DNA of 64,000 nt from Methylomonas sp. LW13 (GCF_016865255.1 NZ_CP033381.1:930001-994000); one strand, 5' to 3'; shown: positions 38,731-51,392, counted from the first letter of the stretch. Made by a program: numbers and translations. Notes: generated by a model not told the origin, from the letters alone.

Positions 38731-41700
38731 TTGAAAGATTTAATGAATTTCTTAAAACGTCAAGGTCGTACAGACGATTTTGACAATATCCGCATTGGAT
38801 TGGCTTCGCCGGACATGATTCGTTCATGGTCTTATGGTGAAGTGAAAAAGCCTGAGACAATCAATTACCGAACCTTTAAACCGGAACGTGACGGCTTGTT
38901 TTGCGCCAAGATTTTCGGACCCATCAGCGACTATGAGTGCTTGTGCGGTAAATACAAGCGCCTAAAGCATCGCGGCGTCATCTGCGAAAAATGCGGCGTC
39001 GAAGTTACCTTGTCTAAAGTACGCCGCGAACGAATGGGCCATATCGATTTGGCCAGCCCGGTGGCGCATATTTGGTTTCTGAAATCACTGCCTTCCCGGA
39101 TTGCTTTGCTATTGGATATGACATTGCGTTCGATCGAACGGGTGTTGTATTTTGAAACATTCGTCGTGATTGATCCGGGCATGTCTCCGTTGGAGAAAGG
39201 CCAGCTTCTGACCGACGAAGAATATTTGAACGCTGTTGAAGAACACGGCGACGATTTCGTTGCAAAAATGGGTGCCGAGGCGATCTATGATTTGCTCAAA
39301 TCAATTGATTTAAAAGAAGAAATCAACACGCTACGTGAAGAAATCAACGCGACGAATTCCGATACCAAAATCAAAAAATATTCGAAACGGCTGAAAGTTA
39401 TCGATTCTTTGCTGGCTTCTAATAATCGTCCGGAATGGATGATTATGACGGTCTTGCCAGTATTGCCACCCGAGTTGCGTCCATTGGTGCCATTGGATGG
39501 CGGTCGTTTCGCAACCTCCGATTTGAATGATTTATATCGTCGGGTAATCAACAGAAATAATCGCTTAACACGCTTGCTGGATTTGAACGCGCCTGACATC
39601 ATCGTTCGCAACGAAAAACGCATGCTGCAAGAGGCGGTCGATGCGTTGTTGGATAATGGTCGCCGCGGTCGTGCTATCACCGGTAGCAACAGACGTCCTT
39701 TGAAATCTTTGGCCGATATGATCAAAGGTAAGCAAGGTCGTTTCCGGCAGAACTTGTTGGGCAAGCGCGTCGATTATTCCGGACGTTCGGTTATCGTGGT
39801 GGGGCCGACATTAAGGCTCCATCAGTGCGGTTTGCCGAAAAAAATGGCTTTGGAGTTGTTTAAACCTTTCATATTCAGCAAATTGCAGTTGCGTGGCTTA
39901 GCGACGACGATCAAAGCAGCCAAGAAAATGGTGGAACGTGAAGGTGCGGAAGTATGGGATATTCTTGAAGAAGTAATTCGTGAGCATCCGGTATTACTAA
40001 ACCGTGCTCCGACGTTGCATAGATTAGGTATTCAAGCATTTGAGCCGATTTTGATCGAAGGTAAAGCCATTCAGTTGCATCCCTTGGTCTGTAGTGCGTT
40101 CAACGCCGACTTCGACGGCGACCAAATGGCCGTGCATATTCCGTTGTCTATTGAGGCGCAGTTGGAAGCGCGTACCTTGATGATGGCAACTAACAATATT
40201 TTATCGCCCGCCAACGGTGAGCCAGTAATCAATCCTTCTCAGGACGTAGTTTTGGGCTTGTATTACATTACACGTGAGAAAATTAATGCGGTAGGCGAGG
40301 GTAGTGTATTTGGCGATTTGTCAGAGGTAATGTTAGCGCTTGACGCTAAAGCTGTTGAATTGCAAAGTAAAATTGAAGTGCGCGTCACCGAGAAATTGAA
40401 AACTCCGGAAGGCGACTTCGAAACCATCGTCAGCAGAAAGAAAACTACGGTAGGGCGCGCAATCGTTTGGGGTATTGTGCCAGACGGTATGCCTTACGAA
40501 TTGGTCAACGTCGACATGACCAAGAAGAATATTTCCCGGCTGATCAACTATAGCTACCGCTATCTCGGTATCAAAGAAACCGTAATGTTGGCAGATAAGA
40601 TCATGTACCTGGGATTTAAATATGCCACGCGCTCCGGGGTGTCTTTCGGTATCGAAGACATGGAAATTCCCGTCAAGAAAGCCGACATCATTCGTTCCGC
40701 CGACGCCGAGGTTAATGAAATTCAAAACCAGTACGCCTCCGGTTTGGTTACGGACGGTGAGCGTTACAATAAGGTCGTTGATATTTGGTCTCGCGCCAAT
40801 GATCAGGTCGCGAAAGTAATGATGGAAGGTTTGGGTGAAGACGAAGTTGTCAACTCAAAAGGCGAGAATGTAAAGCAAAAATCGTTCAACTCCATCTTTA
40901 TGATGGCCGAGTCCGGTGCGCGGGGTTCCGCCGCACAGATTCGCCAGTTGGCGGGTATGCGGGGTTTGATGGCTAAACCGGATGGCTCCATTATTGAGAC
41001 GCCGATTACTGCGAACTTCCGTGAAGGCTTGGACGTATTACAGTACTTTATTTCAACCCACGGTGCTCGCAAAGGCTTGGCGGATACCGCGCTTAAAACC
41101 GCTAACTCGGGTTATTTGACTCGACGTTTGGTCGACGTCGCACAGGATTTGGTGATTGCTGAATCTGATTGTGGTACACAAAACGGTCTGACCATGATGC
41201 CGATTATTGAAGGCGGGGACGTGGTTGAGCCTTTGGCTGATCGCGTGTTGGGAAGAGTCGCGGCGATAGACGTAACCGATCCCGCCGGCAATAATATTCT
41301 GATTCCTGCCGGCACCATGATTGACGAAAATTTGGTCACGGTTCTGGAAGATAACGGCGTTGACAAGATGTTGGTGCGCTCTGTGATTACTTGCGAATCG
41401 AGGCAAGGTGTTTGTGCCAAATGCTACGGGCGTGATTTAGGGCGCGGTCATTTAGTTAACATCGGTGAAGCCGTGGGCGTTGTGGCGGCACAGTCAATTG
41501 GTGAACCTGGTACTCAGCTGACAATGCGGACCTTCCACATCGGTGGTGCTGCTTCGCGGTCTGCTGCGGTTAGCAACGTGCAAGTTAAATCCAGCGGTAC
41601 TGCAAAGCTCAATAACCTAAAAACCGTTAAGAACAGAGAGAGCAATCTTGTTGCGGTATCTCGGTCTGGCGAGGTTGGGGTTATGGATGATTACGGTCGT

Positions 41701-42942
41701 GAGCGTGAGCGTTACAAAATTCCTTACGGTGCCGTATTGTCGGTGGGTGATGGTAGCCCGGTCAGTGCTGGCGATATTATCGTGAACTGGGATCCGCATA
41801 CTCACCCGGTTATCACCGAAGTAGACGGTTTTATTCAGCTGATTGATTTTATGGACGGGATCACCGTTCAAGAGCAGTCAGATGATGTCACTGGCTTAAC
41901 CTCGAGAGTGGTTACGGATCCTAAGCAAAGAAGCTCAGCCGGTAAAGAGTTGCGGCCTATGGTTCGTCTTCTTGATGAGCAAGGTGGGCAAATCAATTTG
42001 CCGGGTACTGATATTCCAGCTCAATACTTTTTACCTGCAGGCGCTATCGTTGGGGTTAAGGACGGAGGGGAAGTAAAGGTTGGTGACGTTTTAGCGAGAA
42101 TTCCGCAAGAATCCAGTAAAACCAGGGATATTACCGGTGGTTTGCCAAGGGTTGCTGATCTGTTTGAAGCGCGTAAAACAAAAGACCCTGCTATTTTGGC
42201 GGAGGCAACCGGTATGGTCTCCTTTGGTAAAGAAACTAAGGGTAAGCAGCGCGTCATCATCACGGATTCGGAAGGCGAGCAATACGAAACCCTAATTCCA
42301 AAGTGGCGGCATATCACCGTATTCGAGGGTGAATTTGTTGATAAAGGCGAAACCATCGCTGAAGGTGAGCTGACCCCTCATGATATTTTAAGACTGCGCG
42401 GTATCGAAGAATTGGCCGACTACCTGGTAAAAGAAATTCAAGATGTATATCGTCTGCAAGGTGTAAAAATCAACGACAAGCATATTGAGGCAATCATCCG
42501 CCAAATGCTCAGAAAAGTCGAGATTACCGCCTCTGGAGACACAGATTTCGTCAAAGGAGAGCAGGTCGAACGTACCATGATTAACTCAGTGAACGACCAA
42601 GTTGAACGTGAAGGTAAGATTCCGGCTAGCTACGATTCTTTGTTGCTGGGTATCACGAAAGCATCGTTGGCCACCGAGTCATTTATTTCGGCGGCGTCGT
42701 TCCAAGAGACGACTCGGGTGTTGACAGATGCGGCGGTAAGAGGTATCAGCGATAGCTTGAATGGCTTAAAAGAGAACGTCATTGTTGGTCGTCTCATACC
42801 GGCGGGTACTGGTTTGGCTTACCATGAACAGCGACGTAAGAGAAGGGCGGCGGACTCTGGTTCCGGTTCAGAAGCTTCTAGTCAGGCCATTGAAGCTGTC
42901 GATGTGGAGGAAGCGTTGAAACAAGCTTTGAATGTAGAGTAG
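38731..42942 (+). CDS. rpoC: RNA polymerase beta' subunit
   Basis: A 1403-residue catalytic subunit. Zinc site 1 is [20 protein letters not shown] (near residue 70). The Mg-binding NADFDGDQM is at 458-466, so its Asp residues fall at 460, 462 and 464 as in E. coli. Zinc site 2 lies in [19 protein letters not shown] (near 890). Translation starts at TTG 38731 ([11 protein letters not shown]), supported by AAAGGGGA upstream and by the conserved MKDL N-terminus. The next in-frame ATG would remove that motif. Confidence 0.98.
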   Translation: MKDLMNFLKRQGRTDDFDNIRIGLASPDMIRSWSYGEVKKPETINYRTFKPERDGLFCAKIFGPISDYECLCGKYKRLKHRGVICEKCGVEVTLSKVRRERMGHIDLASPVAHIWFLKSLPSRIALLLDMTLRSIERVLYFETFVVIDPGMSPLEKGQLLTDEEYLNAVEEHGDDFVAKMGAEAIYDLLKSIDLKEEINTLREEINATNSDTKIKKYSKRLKVIDSLLASNNRPEWMIMTVLPVLPPELRPLVPLDGGRFATSDLNDLYRRVINRNNRLTRLLDLNAPDIIVRNEKRMLQEAVDALLDNGRRGRAITGSNRRPLKSLADMIKGKQGRFRQNLLGKRVDYSGRSVIVVGPTLRLHQCGLPKKMALELFKPFIFSKLQLRGLATTIKAAKKMVEREGAEVWDILEEVIREHPVLLNRAPTLHRLGIQAFEPILIEGKAIQLHPLVCSAFNADFDGDQMAVHIPLSIEAQLEARTLMMATNNILSPANGEPVINPSQDVVLGLYYITREKINAVGEGSVFGDLSEVMLALDAKAVELQSKIEVRVTEKLKTPEGDFETIVSRKKTTVGRAIVWGIVPDGMPYELVNVDMTKKNISRLINYSYRYLGIKETVMLADKIMYLGFKYATRSGVSFGIEDMEIPVKKADIIRSADAEVNEIQNQYASGLVTDGERYNKVVDIWSRANDQVAKVMMEGLGEDEVVNSKGENVKQKSFNSIFMMAESGARGSAAQIRQLAGMRGLMAKPDGSIIETPITANFREGLDVLQYFISTHGARKGLADTALKTANSGYLTRRLVDVAQDLVIAESDCGTQNGLTMMPIIEGGDVVEPLADRVLGRVAAIDVTDPAGNNILIPAGTMIDENLVTVLEDNGVDKMLVRSVITCESRQGVCAKCYGRDLGRGHLVNIGEAVGVVAAQSIGEPGTQLTMRTFHIGGAASRSAAVSNVQVKSSGTAKLNNLKTVKNRESNLVAVSRSGEVGVMDDYGRERERYKIPYGAVLSVGDGSPVSAGDIIVNWDPHTHPVITEVDGFIQLIDFMDGITVQEQSDDVTGLTSRVVTDPKQRSSAGKELRPMVRLLDEQGGQINLPGTDIPAQYFLPAGAIVGVKDGGEVKVGDVLARIPQESSKTRDITGGLPRVADLFEARKTKDPAILAEATGMVSFGKETKGKQRVIITDSEGEQYETLIPKWRHITVFEGEFVDKGETIAEGELTPHDILRLRGIEELADYLVKEIQDVYRLQGVKINDKHIEAIIRQMLRKVEITASGDTDFVKGEQVERTMINSVNDQVEREGKIPASYDSLLLGITKASLATESFISAASFQETTRVLTDAAVRGISDSLNGLKENVIVGRLIPAGTGLAYHEQRRKRRAADSGSGSEASSQAIEAVDVEEALKQALNVE

Positions 42943-42958
42943 AGAATTTTAAAAACGC

Positions 42959-42987
42959 TTGACCTAGGTCTATTGTAAAGGTATCAT
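42959..42987 (+). promoter_or_regulatory. Sigma70 promoter of the str (rpsL) operon
   Basis: -35 TTGACC at 42959-42964, a 17-bp spacer and -10 TATCAT at 42982-42987, giving a leader of about 100 nt before rpsL. As no gap large enough for another promoter occurs through tuf and rpsJ, it may drive the S10 and spc genes too. Confidence 0.78.
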
Positions 42988-43092
42988 GCTCTGCTCACAT
43001 CGGCCAATAGGTTTGGGCGGAGCTGTATTGATCTGTGATCGCGCAGAGTCCTTTATTGCTTATTAAACATTGCATATTTGGAGTAGTTAAGA

Positions 43093-43467
43093 ATGGCCAC
43101 GATCAATCAATTGGTCCGTAAGCCTCGTGCTAAAAAAATAGAAAAGACTAACGTTCCGGCGTTGGAGGCTTGTCCGCAAAGGCGCGGGGTTTGTACCAGG
43201 GTTTACACTACAACCCCGAAAAAGCCGAACTCAGCTTTGCGTAAGGTTGCGAGGGTGCGGCTGACCAATGGTGCGGAAGTAAGTAGCTATATCGGTGGTG
43301 AAGGACACAATCTTCAGGAGCACTCTGTGGTGCTGATTCGGGGTGGTCGTGTGAAAGATTTGCCTGGTGTGCGTTATCACGTGGTTCGGGGGAGTCTCGA
43401 TACTTCTGGTGTTAAGGATAGAAAATGTGGTCGCTCCAAATATGGCGCGAAAAGACCTAAGAAATAA
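43093..43467 (+). CDS. rpsL: 30S ribosomal protein S12
   Basis: A 124-residue decoding-centre protein. [13 protein letters not shown] carries the lysines whose mutation gives streptomycin resistance, here wild type. KDLPGVRYH contains the Asp that RimO methylthiolates. First gene of the str set. Confidence 0.98.
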   Translation: MATINQLVRKPRAKKIEKTNVPALEACPQRRGVCTRVYTTTPKKPNSALRKVARVRLTNGAEVSSYIGGEGHNLQEHSVVLIRGGRVKDLPGVRYHVVRGSLDTSGVKDRKCGRSKYGAKRPKK

Positions 43468-43480
43468 AGGTTGATAACAG

Positions 43481-43951
43481 ATGTCAAGAAGAAGAGTTGC
43501 TGCAAAAAGAGTCATTAATCCAGATCCGCGTTTTGGTAGCGATATGCTGTCAAAATTCATGAACATGATTATGGAGGATGGTAAGAAGTCTGTCGCTGAG
43601 AAAATTGTTTACGGTGCTTTGGATGTTATCGAAGGTAAAGGTCATAAAGAATCTTTAGATTTGGTTGCAAAAGCATTGGAAAACGTTCAGCCGCGCGTTG
43701 AGGTTAAGTCGCGCCGGGTTGGTGGTGCTACTTATCAGGTGCCTGTCGAAGTGCGTCCTGCCAGAAGGTTGGCGCTGTCGATGCGCTGGTTGATTGATGC
43801 GGCGCGTAAGCGTAACGAAAGAACCATGGCGGCTAAGTTGGCGGGTGAGTTGTTGGACGCCTCTGAGGGTCGAGGCGCCGCTGCAAAGAAACGCGAAGAC
43901 ACGCATAGAATGGCTGAAGCTAATAAAGCGTTTGCTCATTATCGCTGGTAA
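43481..43951 (+). CDS. rpsG: 30S ribosomal protein S7
   Basis: A 156-residue primary 16S rRNA 3'-domain binder. It begins [10 protein letters not shown] and includes [21 protein letters not shown]. The spacing of 13 bp after rpsL is much shorter than the ~100-nt regulatory gap where S7 binds in enterics, so that repression site is probably not present in the same form. Confidence 0.98.
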   Translation: MSRRRVAAKRVINPDPRFGSDMLSKFMNMIMEDGKKSVAEKIVYGALDVIEGKGHKESLDLVAKALENVQPRVEVKSRRVGGATYQVPVEVRPARRLALSMRWLIDAARKRNERTMAAKLAGELLDASEGRGAAAKKREDTHRMAEANKAFAHYRW

Positions 43952-43975
43952 GAAAAGTTAAGCAGGGTAGTTGTT

Positions 43976-46069
43976 GTGGCTCGTAAGACGCCTATAGAGC
44001 GTTATCGTAATATAGGCATTATGGCGCATATAGATGCCGGAAAAACAACTACGACCGAGCGGATACTGTTTTACACCGGGGTTTCGCACAAGATGGGCGA
44101 GGTCCATGATGGTGCTGCGACAATGGATTGGATGGAGCAAGAGCAGGAGAGGGGTATAACAATCACTTCTGCTGCGACTACGTGCTTCTGGTTGGGAATG
44201 GAAAAGCAATACCCGGAGCATCGAATTAATATTATAGATACGCCTGGGCACGTCGATTTCACTATAGAGGTGGAGCGGTCTTTGCGTGTTTTGGATGGTG
44301 CGTGCGCTGTTTTTTGTGCGGTGGGTGGGGTGGAGCCTCAGTCGGAAACGGTCTGGCGCCAGGCAAACAAATACCATGTGCCAAGGCTGGCATTTGTAAA
44401 CAAGATGGATCGTTCCGGCGCAAATTTTTTGCGCGTCGTTGAGCAAATTAAATCTCGGCTTGGTAGCAATGTAATTCCAATGCAATTGCCGATTGGGGCG
44501 GAGGAGAGCTTTAAAGGCATTATAGATTTGCTGAAAATGAAGGCAATCTATTGGGAAGATGCCAACATGGGTGTGAGTTTTACGGAAACGGAAATTCCAG
44601 CAGAAATGGAAGAATCTGCTGTAAATTGGCGCGAGCGTATAATTGAAGCTGCTGCAGATGCGTCCGAAGAATTAATGGATAAATATCTTGAAAAAGGTGT
44701 TTTGACAAACGAAGAAATAAAACTGGGTATAAGGGCGCAGGTTCTGCAGAATAAGTTGGTTCCGGCTTATTGTGGGTCGGCCTTTAAGAACAAAGGTGTG
44801 CAGTGTGTTCTTGATGGTGTGATTGATTTTTTGCCATCCCCTCTCGATATAAAGCCCGTAGAAGGTCTGTCAGATGCTGGCATTAGTTCGACTCGTGGTG
44901 CTTCTGATGATGAGTCCTTCTCAGCGTTAGCATTTAAAATAGCCACTGACCCATTTGTTGGGACCTTGACATTTTTTAGGGTTTACTCCGGTTTGGTAAA
45001 GTCTGGAGATGCGGTTTTAAATGTCGGTAAAGGTAAAAAAGAAAGAATTGGACGCATTGTTCAGATGCACGCCAATAGTCGCGTCGAAATCAATGAGGTG
45101 AGGGCCGGCGAGATCGCTGCGCTGATCGGTCTGAAAGACGTCACCACTGGTGATACTCTTTGTGATATTGAAAAGCCAATTCTGCTTGAGAAAATGGAGT
45201 TTCCTGAGCCTGTAATTGCTGTTGCTGTTGAGCCTAGGACAAAAGCTGATCAAGATAAAATGGGCGCTGCGCTAGCTAAGCTTGCGCAAGAAGATCCGTC
45301 CTTTAGAGTGGGTAGCGACCCTGAGTCGGGTCAGACAATAATTTCAGGAATGGGCGAATTGCATCTTGAAATTATCGTTGACCGGATGAGAAGAGAGTTT
45401 AATGTTGCCGCAAATGTTGGGGCTCCCCAAGTTGCTTATAGGGAAACTATAAAGCGTGCTGTGGAATGCGAAGGAAAATTCATCAGGCAATCTGGAGGCA
45501 AGGGTCAATACGGGCATGTATGGCTCCGGTTGGAGCCAAAAGAGCCGGGCACTGGTTATGAATTTGTGAGTGAGTTGGTTGGCGGTGCTATTCCCAAGGA
45601 GTATATCCCGGCCATAGACAAGGGTGTGCAAGAGCAAATGGAAAATGGCGTTTTGGCAGGTTTTCCGGTTGTTGATGTAAAGGTTAGTTTATTCGATGGT
45701 TCATATCATGATGTCGATTCGAATGAAATGGCTTTCAAGATAGCAGGATCTATGTGTTTCAGGGATGGGGCTAAGACTGCAAATCCTGCGTTGCTTGAAC
45801 CTATTATGAAAGTCGAGGTGGTAACACCCGAGGATTATATGGGTGAGGTAGTGGGTGACATTAATCGACGGAGAGGTGTCATTCACGGAATGGAAGATGT
45901 TCCGGCCGGAAAGGTAATAGAGTGCGAAGTCCCTCTTGCCGAAATGTTCGGTTATGCCACGGATCTTAGGTCGGCGACTCAGGGCAGAGCAACGTACAGT
46001 ATGCAGTTTGAAAGATATAACGAAGCACCTGCAAGCATTGCGGAAGCGATTATTAGAAAAGTATCTTAA
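43976..46069 (+). CDS. fusA: Elongation factor G
   Basis: A 697-residue translocation GTPase with a GTG start ([14 protein letters not shown]). G1 AHIDAGKT is at 17-24, followed by [18 protein letters not shown] and NKMD. Domain IV shows [15 protein letters not shown] and the tip region that enters the decoding site. Codon choice is less biased than in the adjacent tuf. Confidence 0.98.
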   Translation: MARKTPIERYRNIGIMAHIDAGKTTTTERILFYTGVSHKMGEVHDGAATMDWMEQEQERGITITSAATTCFWLGMEKQYPEHRINIIDTPGHVDFTIEVERSLRVLDGACAVFCAVGGVEPQSETVWRQANKYHVPRLAFVNKMDRSGANFLRVVEQIKSRLGSNVIPMQLPIGAEESFKGIIDLLKMKAIYWEDANMGVSFTETEIPAEMEESAVNWRERIIEAAADASEELMDKYLEKGVLTNEEIKLGIRAQVLQNKLVPAYCGSAFKNKGVQCVLDGVIDFLPSPLDIKPVEGLSDAGISSTRGASDDESFSALAFKIATDPFVGTLTFFRVYSGLVKSGDAVLNVGKGKKERIGRIVQMHANSRVEINEVRAGEIAALIGLKDVTTGDTLCDIEKPILLEKMEFPEPVIAVAVEPRTKADQDKMGAALAKLAQEDPSFRVGSDPESGQTIISGMGELHLEIIVDRMRREFNVAANVGAPQVAYRETIKRAVECEGKFIRQSGGKGQYGHVWLRLEPKEPGTGYEFVSELVGGAIPKEYIPAIDKGVQEQMENGVLAGFPVVDVKVSLFDGSYHDVDSNEMAFKIAGSMCFRDGAKTANPALLEPIMKVEVVTPEDYMGEVVGDINRRRGVIHGMEDVPAGKVIECEVPLAEMFGYATDLRSATQGRATYSMQFERYNEAPASIAEAIIRKVS

Positions 46070-46095
46070 ATTTTTTACATATCAGGTATTGAATC

Positions 46096-47286
46096 ATGGC
46101 TAAAGAAAAATTTGAAAGAAAGAAACCGCACGTAAACGTAGGCACCATTGGTCACGTTGACCACGGTAAAACCACATTGACAGCGGCATTAACAAAAGTC
46201 ATGGCGGAGCTGCAAGGCGGCGAAGTTAAGGCTTTTGATCAAATCGACAATGCCCCGGAAGAACGTGCGCGCGGTATAACCATTTCTACGTCACACGTAG
46301 AGTACGAATCAGCCAACCGCCACTATGCCCACGTTGACTGCCCTGGTCACGCTGACTACGTTAAAAACATGATTACCGGTGCTGCCCAAATGGACGGCGC
46401 GATTTTGGTTTGCTCTGCTGCGGACGGTCCTATGCCGCAAACGCGCGAGCACATTCTGTTGTCACGTCAAGTCGGTGTGCCTTACATTGTTGTGTTCTTG
46501 AACAAGGCCGATATGGTAGATGACGCTGAGTTGATTGAACTGGTTGAAATGGAAATTCGCGAGCTGTTGAATCAATACGAATTTCCAGGTGACGACACTC
46601 CTATTATCGTTGGTTCCGCATTGAAAGCTTTAGAAGGCGAGCAAAGCGAAATTGGTGTACAATCCGTAGTTCGCTTGGTTGAAGCGTTGGACAGTTACAT
46701 TCCCGAGCCAGAACGCGCGATCGACGGCAAATTCTTGATGCCTATCGAAGACGTGTTCTCAATTTCAGGTCGCGGTACCGTAGTAACCGGACGTGTTGAG
46801 CGGGGTATCATCAAAGTTGGCGAAGCCGTCGAGATCGTCGGCATCAAAGATACAGTTCAAACGACCTGCACAGGTGTGGAAATGTTCCGCAAACTGCTCG
46901 ACCAAGGTCAAGCGGGCGATAACGTCGGTGTACTGTTGCGTGGTACTAAAAGAGAAGACGTGGAGCGTGGTCAAGTATTGGCGCATGTGAATACCATCAA
47001 GCCACATGCCCACTTTAAAGCAGAAATATATGTGCTGTCTAAAGAAGAGGGTGGTCGTCATACTCCATTTTTTAATGGCTACCGTCCGCAGTTCTACTTC
47101 AGAACGACCGACGTAACCGGTGCGGTAGATTTGCCAGAAGGCGTGGAAATGGTAATGCCTGGCGATAACATCGCCGTTACCGTAAAACTTATCTCACCGA
47201 TTGCGATGGAGGACGGCTTGCGTTTTGCGATTCGCGAAGGTGGTCGCACCGTGGGTGCGGGTGTTGTTGCTTCTATTATCGAGTAA
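46096..47286 (+). CDS. tuf: Elongation factor Tu (copy 2, str operon)
   Basis: A 396-residue protein identical in all residues to copy 1 at 29891 (G1 GHVDHGKT, G3 DCPGH, G4 NKAD). It occupies the tufA place after fusA, and rpsJ starts five bases after its stop, so there is no room for a separate S10 promoter or an S10 leader. Confidence 0.99.
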   Translation: MAKEKFERKKPHVNVGTIGHVDHGKTTLTAALTKVMAELQGGEVKAFDQIDNAPEERARGITISTSHVEYESANRHYAHVDCPGHADYVKNMITGAAQMDGAILVCSAADGPMPQTREHILLSRQVGVPYIVVFLNKADMVDDAELIELVEMEIRELLNQYEFPGDDTPIIVGSALKALEGEQSEIGVQSVVRLVEALDSYIPEPERAIDGKFLMPIEDVFSISGRGTVVTGRVERGIIKVGEAVEIVGIKDTVQTTCTGVEMFRKLLDQGQAGDNVGVLLRGTKREDVERGQVLAHVNTIKPHAHFKAEIYVLSKEEGGRHTPFFNGYRPQFYFRTTDVTGAVDLPEGVEMVMPGDNIAVTVKLISPIAMEDGLRFAIREGGRTVGAGVVASIIE

Positions 47287-47287
47287 T
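46096..47287 (+). repeat. Long direct repeat, tuf copy 2
   Basis: Partner of 29891-31082. Identity begins at the ATG and ends one base after the stop. The sequence before the ATG (GAATC) and after the stop differs from copy 1. Confidence 0.92.
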
Positions 47288-47291
47288 CAAG

Positions 47292-47603
47292 ATGGCTAAT
47301 CAAACTATCAGAATCCAATTAAAAGCCTTTGATCATAAATTGATTGATCAGTCGGCGGGTGAGATAGTAGAAACAGCGAAGCGAACGGGCGCCCAAGTAA
47401 AGGGCCCCATTCCTTTGCCTACTAGAAAAGAACGTTTTACTGTATTGATTTCACCGCATGTTAACAAAGATGCGCGTGATCAATATGAACTGAGAACTTA
47501 CAAGAGGTTGCTTGATATCGTTGAGCCAACCGATAAGACTGTTGACGCCTTGATGAAGTTGGATCTGGCGGCTGGGGTCGATGTTCAAATTAAGCTTAAA
47601 TAG
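47292..47603 (+). CDS. rpsJ: 30S ribosomal protein S10
   Basis: A 103-residue protein of the 30S head, also the NusE partner of NusB in antitermination. Conserved text: [28 protein letters not shown] and [15 protein letters not shown]. First gene of the S10 set, reached directly from tuf. Confidence 0.98.
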   Translation: MANQTIRIQLKAFDHKLIDQSAGEIVETAKRTGAQVKGPIPLPTRKERFTVLISPHVNKDARDQYELRTYKRLLDIVEPTDKTVDALMKLDLAAGVDVQIKLK

Positions 47604-47633
47604 CAGCAAGTAATAATTTAGAGGGATTGGCAG

Positions 47634-48284
47634 ATGTCAATAGGTCTTATTGGTCGTAAATGTGGTATGACCAGAATATTTTGCGAAGATGGCTCTTCGG
47701 TACCTGTTACCGTACTTCACATTGACTCCAACAGAGTTATACAGGTAAAGAGCGTTGAAACTGATGGTTATCGCGCTATTCAGGTGGCGGCGGGTGATGT
47801 GAAGTCTTCAAAAGTCAACAAAGCAATGGCTGGGCATTACGCATCTGCCAATGTGACCGCTGGGCGTGGCTTGTGGGAATTCAGGCTGAGCGAGAGCGAA
47901 GCATCCGAGTTTTCTGCTGGTGCGGAGTTGAGTGTTAACGTGTTCGAAGCTGGGCAGGTTGTTGATGTGTCCGGTACAAGTATTGGTAAAGGTTTTGCCG
48001 GTACAGTCAAACGCCATAACTTCAGAACGCAAGACGCGACGCACGGTAACTCACGCTCCCATCGGGTTCCTGGTTCCAGCGGTATGAACCAAACACCCGG
48101 TCGTGTGTTTAAAGGCAAAAAGATGTGCGGACATATGGGCGCTGTTAAAACAACAATACAGAATTTGACTATACATGCTGTAGATGCTGAAAGGAACCTG
48201 ATTTTAGTCAGAGGCGCTGTGCCTGGTGCCAAGGGTGGTGATGTGGTTATCACACCTGCAGTTAAAATGTTAAATAAAGGTTAA
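47634..48284 (+). CDS. rplC: 50S ribosomal protein L3
   Basis: A 216-residue protein near the peptidyl-transferase centre. It begins [16 protein letters not shown], and the central loop reads [20 protein letters not shown] with the Gln that PrmB methylates in relatives. Confidence 0.98.
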   Translation: MSIGLIGRKCGMTRIFCEDGSSVPVTVLHIDSNRVIQVKSVETDGYRAIQVAAGDVKSSKVNKAMAGHYASANVTAGRGLWEFRLSESEASEFSAGAELSVNVFEAGQVVDVSGTSIGKGFAGTVKRHNFRTQDATHGNSRSHRVPGSSGMNQTPGRVFKGKKMCGHMGAVKTTIQNLTIHAVDAERNLILVRGAVPGAKGGDVVITPAVKMLNKG

Positions 48285-48287
48285 TTT

Positions 48288-48908
48288 ATGACTTTGCAAA
48301 TACCTGCAATCAATAATCAAGATTCTGCACAGGCGCTGGATGTCTCCGAATTAGTGTTCGGACAGGATTTTAATGAAACCCTAGTGCATCAGCTGGTAAC
48401 CAAATATCTTTCAGCAGCAAGATCGGGTACTAAAGGCCAAAAGAATCGTGCTGCGGTGAGTGGCGGCGGTGCTAAGCCGTTCCGTCAAAAAGGTACAGGT
48501 CGTGCGCGAGCTGGAACAACCAGAAGCCCGGTATGGCGTACAGGTGGTGTCGCGTTCGCAGCTCAACCAAGATCTTTTGATCAGAAGTTGAACAAAAAAA
48601 TGTACAAGGTTGGTATTAGATCTATTTTTTCTGAATTGTTGAGACAGGGTAGATTAGCTGTATGCAACGACATAACGCCGGCAACACCAAAAACAAAAGA
48701 CTTTTTGAGCAAGATTAAGGGTATCGATGCAAAAAGGTTGTTAGTGGTGGCGGACGACTTAAATGAGAATTTAATTCTAGCGGCTAGAAATATACCTTAT
48801 ATAGCGGTAGTCACTCCAAGTAGTGTGGATCCAGTGTCTTTGGTGTCCGCGGATAAGGTAATTGCGACAGCAACAGCGCTGAAACAGATTGAGGAGCGTT
48901 TGGCATGA
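48288..48908 (+). CDS. rplD: 50S ribosomal protein L4
   Basis: A 206-residue exit-tunnel protein. The long internal loop shows GGGAKPFRQKGTGRARAGTTRSP. In enterics L4 represses its operon through the S10 leader, but that leader is absent here because tuf abuts rpsJ. Its TGA overlaps the rplW ATG. Confidence 0.98.
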   Translation: MTLQIPAINNQDSAQALDVSELVFGQDFNETLVHQLVTKYLSAARSGTKGQKNRAAVSGGGAKPFRQKGTGRARAGTTRSPVWRTGGVAFAAQPRSFDQKLNKKMYKVGIRSIFSELLRQGRLAVCNDITPATPKTKDFLSKIKGIDAKRLLVVADDLNENLILAARNIPYIAVVTPSSVDPVSLVSADKVIATATALKQIEERLA

Positions 48909-49204
48909 GTATTGAGCAGATCAAATTAGCAAGTGTTTTGCATGCGCCAATTGTGTCGGAGAAAAGTTCCAACGCTGCGGACCAAAGTAATCAGTTTGTA
49001 TTCAAAGTTAAAAAATCTGCAACAAAATTGCAGATTAAAAATGCTGTTGAACTGATGTTTGGTGTTGAAGTAGCTGCCGTTCGTGTTCTGAATGTTAAAG
49101 GAAAAGTAAAACGATTCGGACGAACATTGGGTAAGCGATCCGACTGGAAAAAAGCTTATGTTAAGCTTCAGCCTGGTCATAACATTGAATTAGCGACAGC
49201 ATAA
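48905..49204 (+). CDS. rplW: 50S ribosomal protein L23
   Basis: A 99-residue protein at the tunnel exit, docking trigger factor and SRP. Conserved PIVSEKSSNAAD and FKVKKSATKLQIKNAVE. ATGA overlap with rplD. Confidence 0.97.
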   Translation: MSIEQIKLASVLHAPIVSEKSSNAADQSNQFVFKVKKSATKLQIKNAVELMFGVEVAAVRVLNVKGKVKRFGRTLGKRSDWKKAYVKLQPGHNIELATA

Positions 49205-49237
49205 TACTTTAAAGCAAATAAGGAGCGGTAGAAGAGC

Positions 49238-50065
49238 ATGGCTATTCTAAAATCAAAACCGACATCTCCGGGTTCTCGGTTTGTAGTGCGTGTACAAAAT
49301 AATGATTTGCATAAGGGTAAGCCATTTGCGCAACTACTTGACAAAAAAAGCAACACTGGCGGTCGTAATAATCTCGGTAGGATAACCACTCGACATATTG
49401 GTGGTGGACACAAAAAATTCTACCGGATAGTAGACTTTAAACGCGACAAAACTGATATCCCCGCATTGGTAGAGCGCATTGAGTACGATCCTAACCGAAC
49501 TGCGAATATAGCGCTGATTCTTTTTAAAGATGGTGAGCGCAAATACATAATCGCCCCAAAAGGGATAGAGGTTGGTCAAGAGATATTGAGTGGGGAAACA
49601 ACGCCGGTTAAACCTGGCAACTGTATGCCTCTGCGAAATATGCCTTTGGGTACCACAATTCATTGTATCGAGCTAAAGCCAGGAAAAGGCGCACAAATAG
49701 CTAGAAGCGCAGGAACCTCTGTTCAATTGGTTGCTAAAGACGGCGCATACGTCACTATCCGGCTACGCTCTGGAGAGATGAGAAAAGTTCCGTCAGATTG
49801 TAAAGGCGTAGTTGGTGAGGTCTCAAACTCTGAGCACAATCTTATTTCGTTAGGAAAAGCAGGTGCGAAAAGATGGCGCGGTGTTAGACCTACTGTTAGA
49901 GGTGTGGCGATGAACCCCGTAGATCATCCTCATGGTGGTGGTGAAGGCAGAACCTCGGGTGGAAGACACCCTGTTTCTCCTTGGGGAACGCCAACAAAAG
50001 GCTATAAAACTCGAAAAAACAAACGTACTGATAATATGATTGTCAGACGCCGTAAGCAAAAATAA
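49238..50065 (+). CDS. rplB: 50S ribosomal protein L2
   Basis: A 275-residue protein needed for subunit joining and peptidyl transfer. The C-terminal [19 protein letters not shown] carries the conserved His region. [16 protein letters not shown] marks the OB-fold part. Confidence 0.98.
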   Translation: MAILKSKPTSPGSRFVVRVQNNDLHKGKPFAQLLDKKSNTGGRNNLGRITTRHIGGGHKKFYRIVDFKRDKTDIPALVERIEYDPNRTANIALILFKDGERKYIIAPKGIEVGQEILSGETTPVKPGNCMPLRNMPLGTTIHCIELKPGKGAQIARSAGTSVQLVAKDGAYVTIRLRSGEMRKVPSDCKGVVGEVSNSEHNLISLGKAGAKRWRGVRPTVRGVAMNPVDHPHGGGEGRTSGGRHPVSPWGTPTKGYKTRKNKRTDNMIVRRRKQK

Positions 50066-50077
50066 GAGGTATTTGAC

Positions 50078-50350
50078 GTGCCACGTTCAATTAAAAAAGG
50101 TCCATTTATAGATCATCACTTGCTTAAAAAAATCGAAGAAGCGGTGAGAGCGAATAATAGGAAACCGATTAAAACCTGGTCTAGAAGGTCAATGATCAGC
50201 CCTGATATGCTGGGATTGACTATTGCGGTACATAATGGGAAGCAGCATGTGCCGGTATTGATTTCAGAAAATATGGTCGGGCATAAGCTGGGTGAGTTTT
50301 CACCTACAAGGACTTATAAAGGCCATATAGCAGACAAGAAATCAAGATAA
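50078..50350 (+). CDS. rpsS: 30S ribosomal protein S19
   Basis: A 90-residue 30S-head protein with a GTG start ([18 protein letters not shown]). It includes [22 protein letters not shown] and ends GHIADKKSR. Confidence 0.97.
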   Translation: MPRSIKKGPFIDHHLLKKIEEAVRANNRKPIKTWSRRSMISPDMLGLTIAVHNGKQHVPVLISENMVGHKLGEFSPTRTYKGHIADKKSR

Positions 50351-50359
50351 GGAGTGAAT

Positions 50360-50692
50360 GTGGAAGTTTCGGCTAAATTAAGTAATGCTCCTCTTTCTGC
50401 GCAAAAAGCAAGGCTTGTGGGGGATCAAATACGCGGGTTACCTGTTGAAAAAGCATTGAATTTGCTTAGTTTCAGCTCTAAGAAAGCTGCTGCGATAATC
50501 AAAAAAGTTCTAGAGTCGGCAATAGCTAACGCGGAACATAACGAAAGTGCGGACGTTGACGAATTAAAGGTTTCGACTGTATTCGTTAATGAAGGCAGAA
50601 CGTTAAAGAGAGTTAGCGCAAGGGCGAAAGGACGTGCAAATCACATCCTAAAAAGAACTTGTCACATAACAATTAAAGTAGCAGAGAAATAG
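50360..50692 (+). CDS. rplV: 50S ribosomal protein L22
   Basis: A 110-residue exit-tunnel protein. The start is the GTG at 50360 ([20 protein letters not shown]), five bases after AAGGAG. The GTG two codons earlier overlaps that ribosome site. The beta-hairpin near [18 protein letters not shown] lines the tunnel. Confidence 0.95.
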   Translation: MEVSAKLSNAPLSAQKARLVGDQIRGLPVEKALNLLSFSSKKAAAIIKKVLESAIANAEHNESADVDELKVSTVFVNEGRTLKRVSARAKGRANHILKRTCHITIKVAEK

Positions 50693-50701
50693 AGGTAGAA
50701 A

Positions 50702-51373
50702 ATGGGACAAAAGGTACATCCCACTGGGATTCGTCTCGGGATAGTAAAAGATTGGACTTCGAGATGGTATGCAAATAGCCAGAATTACCCTGTATTTCTA
50801 TTGCAGGATTTGAAGGTTAGAGAATATATCAAACAAAAGTTAGCTCACGCATCTGTTAGCAGGGTGCAAATAAATCGCCCTGCGAATAATGCCAATATTA
50901 CTGTGCACACCGCTCGTCCTGGGATTGTGATAGGTAAAAAAGGCGAAGATATCGATGTGTTAAGGCAGAGCATATCCGCGATGATGGGGGTTCCTGTCCA
51001 ATTAAACGTCGAAGAGATTCGTAAGCCAGAGCTTGATGCGTATTTAGTCGCAGAAAGCATAGCTCAACAGTTAGAAAAGCGGATCATGTACCGCCGAGCG
51101 ATGAAGCGAGCTGTGACGAACACCATGCGTTTAGGCGCTGAAGGCATAAAAATCACTGTTGCTGGCAGGCTAAATGGAGCTGAAATTGCCAGAACGGAAT
51201 GGTATCGCGAAGGTCGTGTGCCGCTTCATACGTTGCGGGCTGATATTGATTACGGAACAGCTGAAGCGAAAACCACTTACGGAATTATCGGTATTAAGGT
51301 TTGGATATTTAAGGGTGAGGTATTTGATATGGATGCTCATGCAGCATCATTAAACGCCGACTCAAAAAAATAG
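50702..51373 (+). CDS. rpsC: 30S ribosomal protein S3
   Basis: A 223-residue protein at the mRNA entry. It begins [18 protein letters not shown], and the KH domain has the [14 protein letters not shown] loop. The C-terminal part shows [22 protein letters not shown]. Confidence 0.98.
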   Translation: MGQKVHPTGIRLGIVKDWTSRWYANSQNYPVFLLQDLKVREYIKQKLAHASVSRVQINRPANNANITVHTARPGIVIGKKGEDIDVLRQSISAMMGVPVQLNVEEIRKPELDAYLVAESIAQQLEKRIMYRRAMKRAVTNTMRLGAEGIKITVAGRLNGAEIARTEWYREGRVPLHTLRADIDYGTAEAKTTYGIIGIKVWIFKGEVFDMDAHAASLNADSKK

Positions 51374-51392
51374 TTGAAGGGGTATATAAGAG

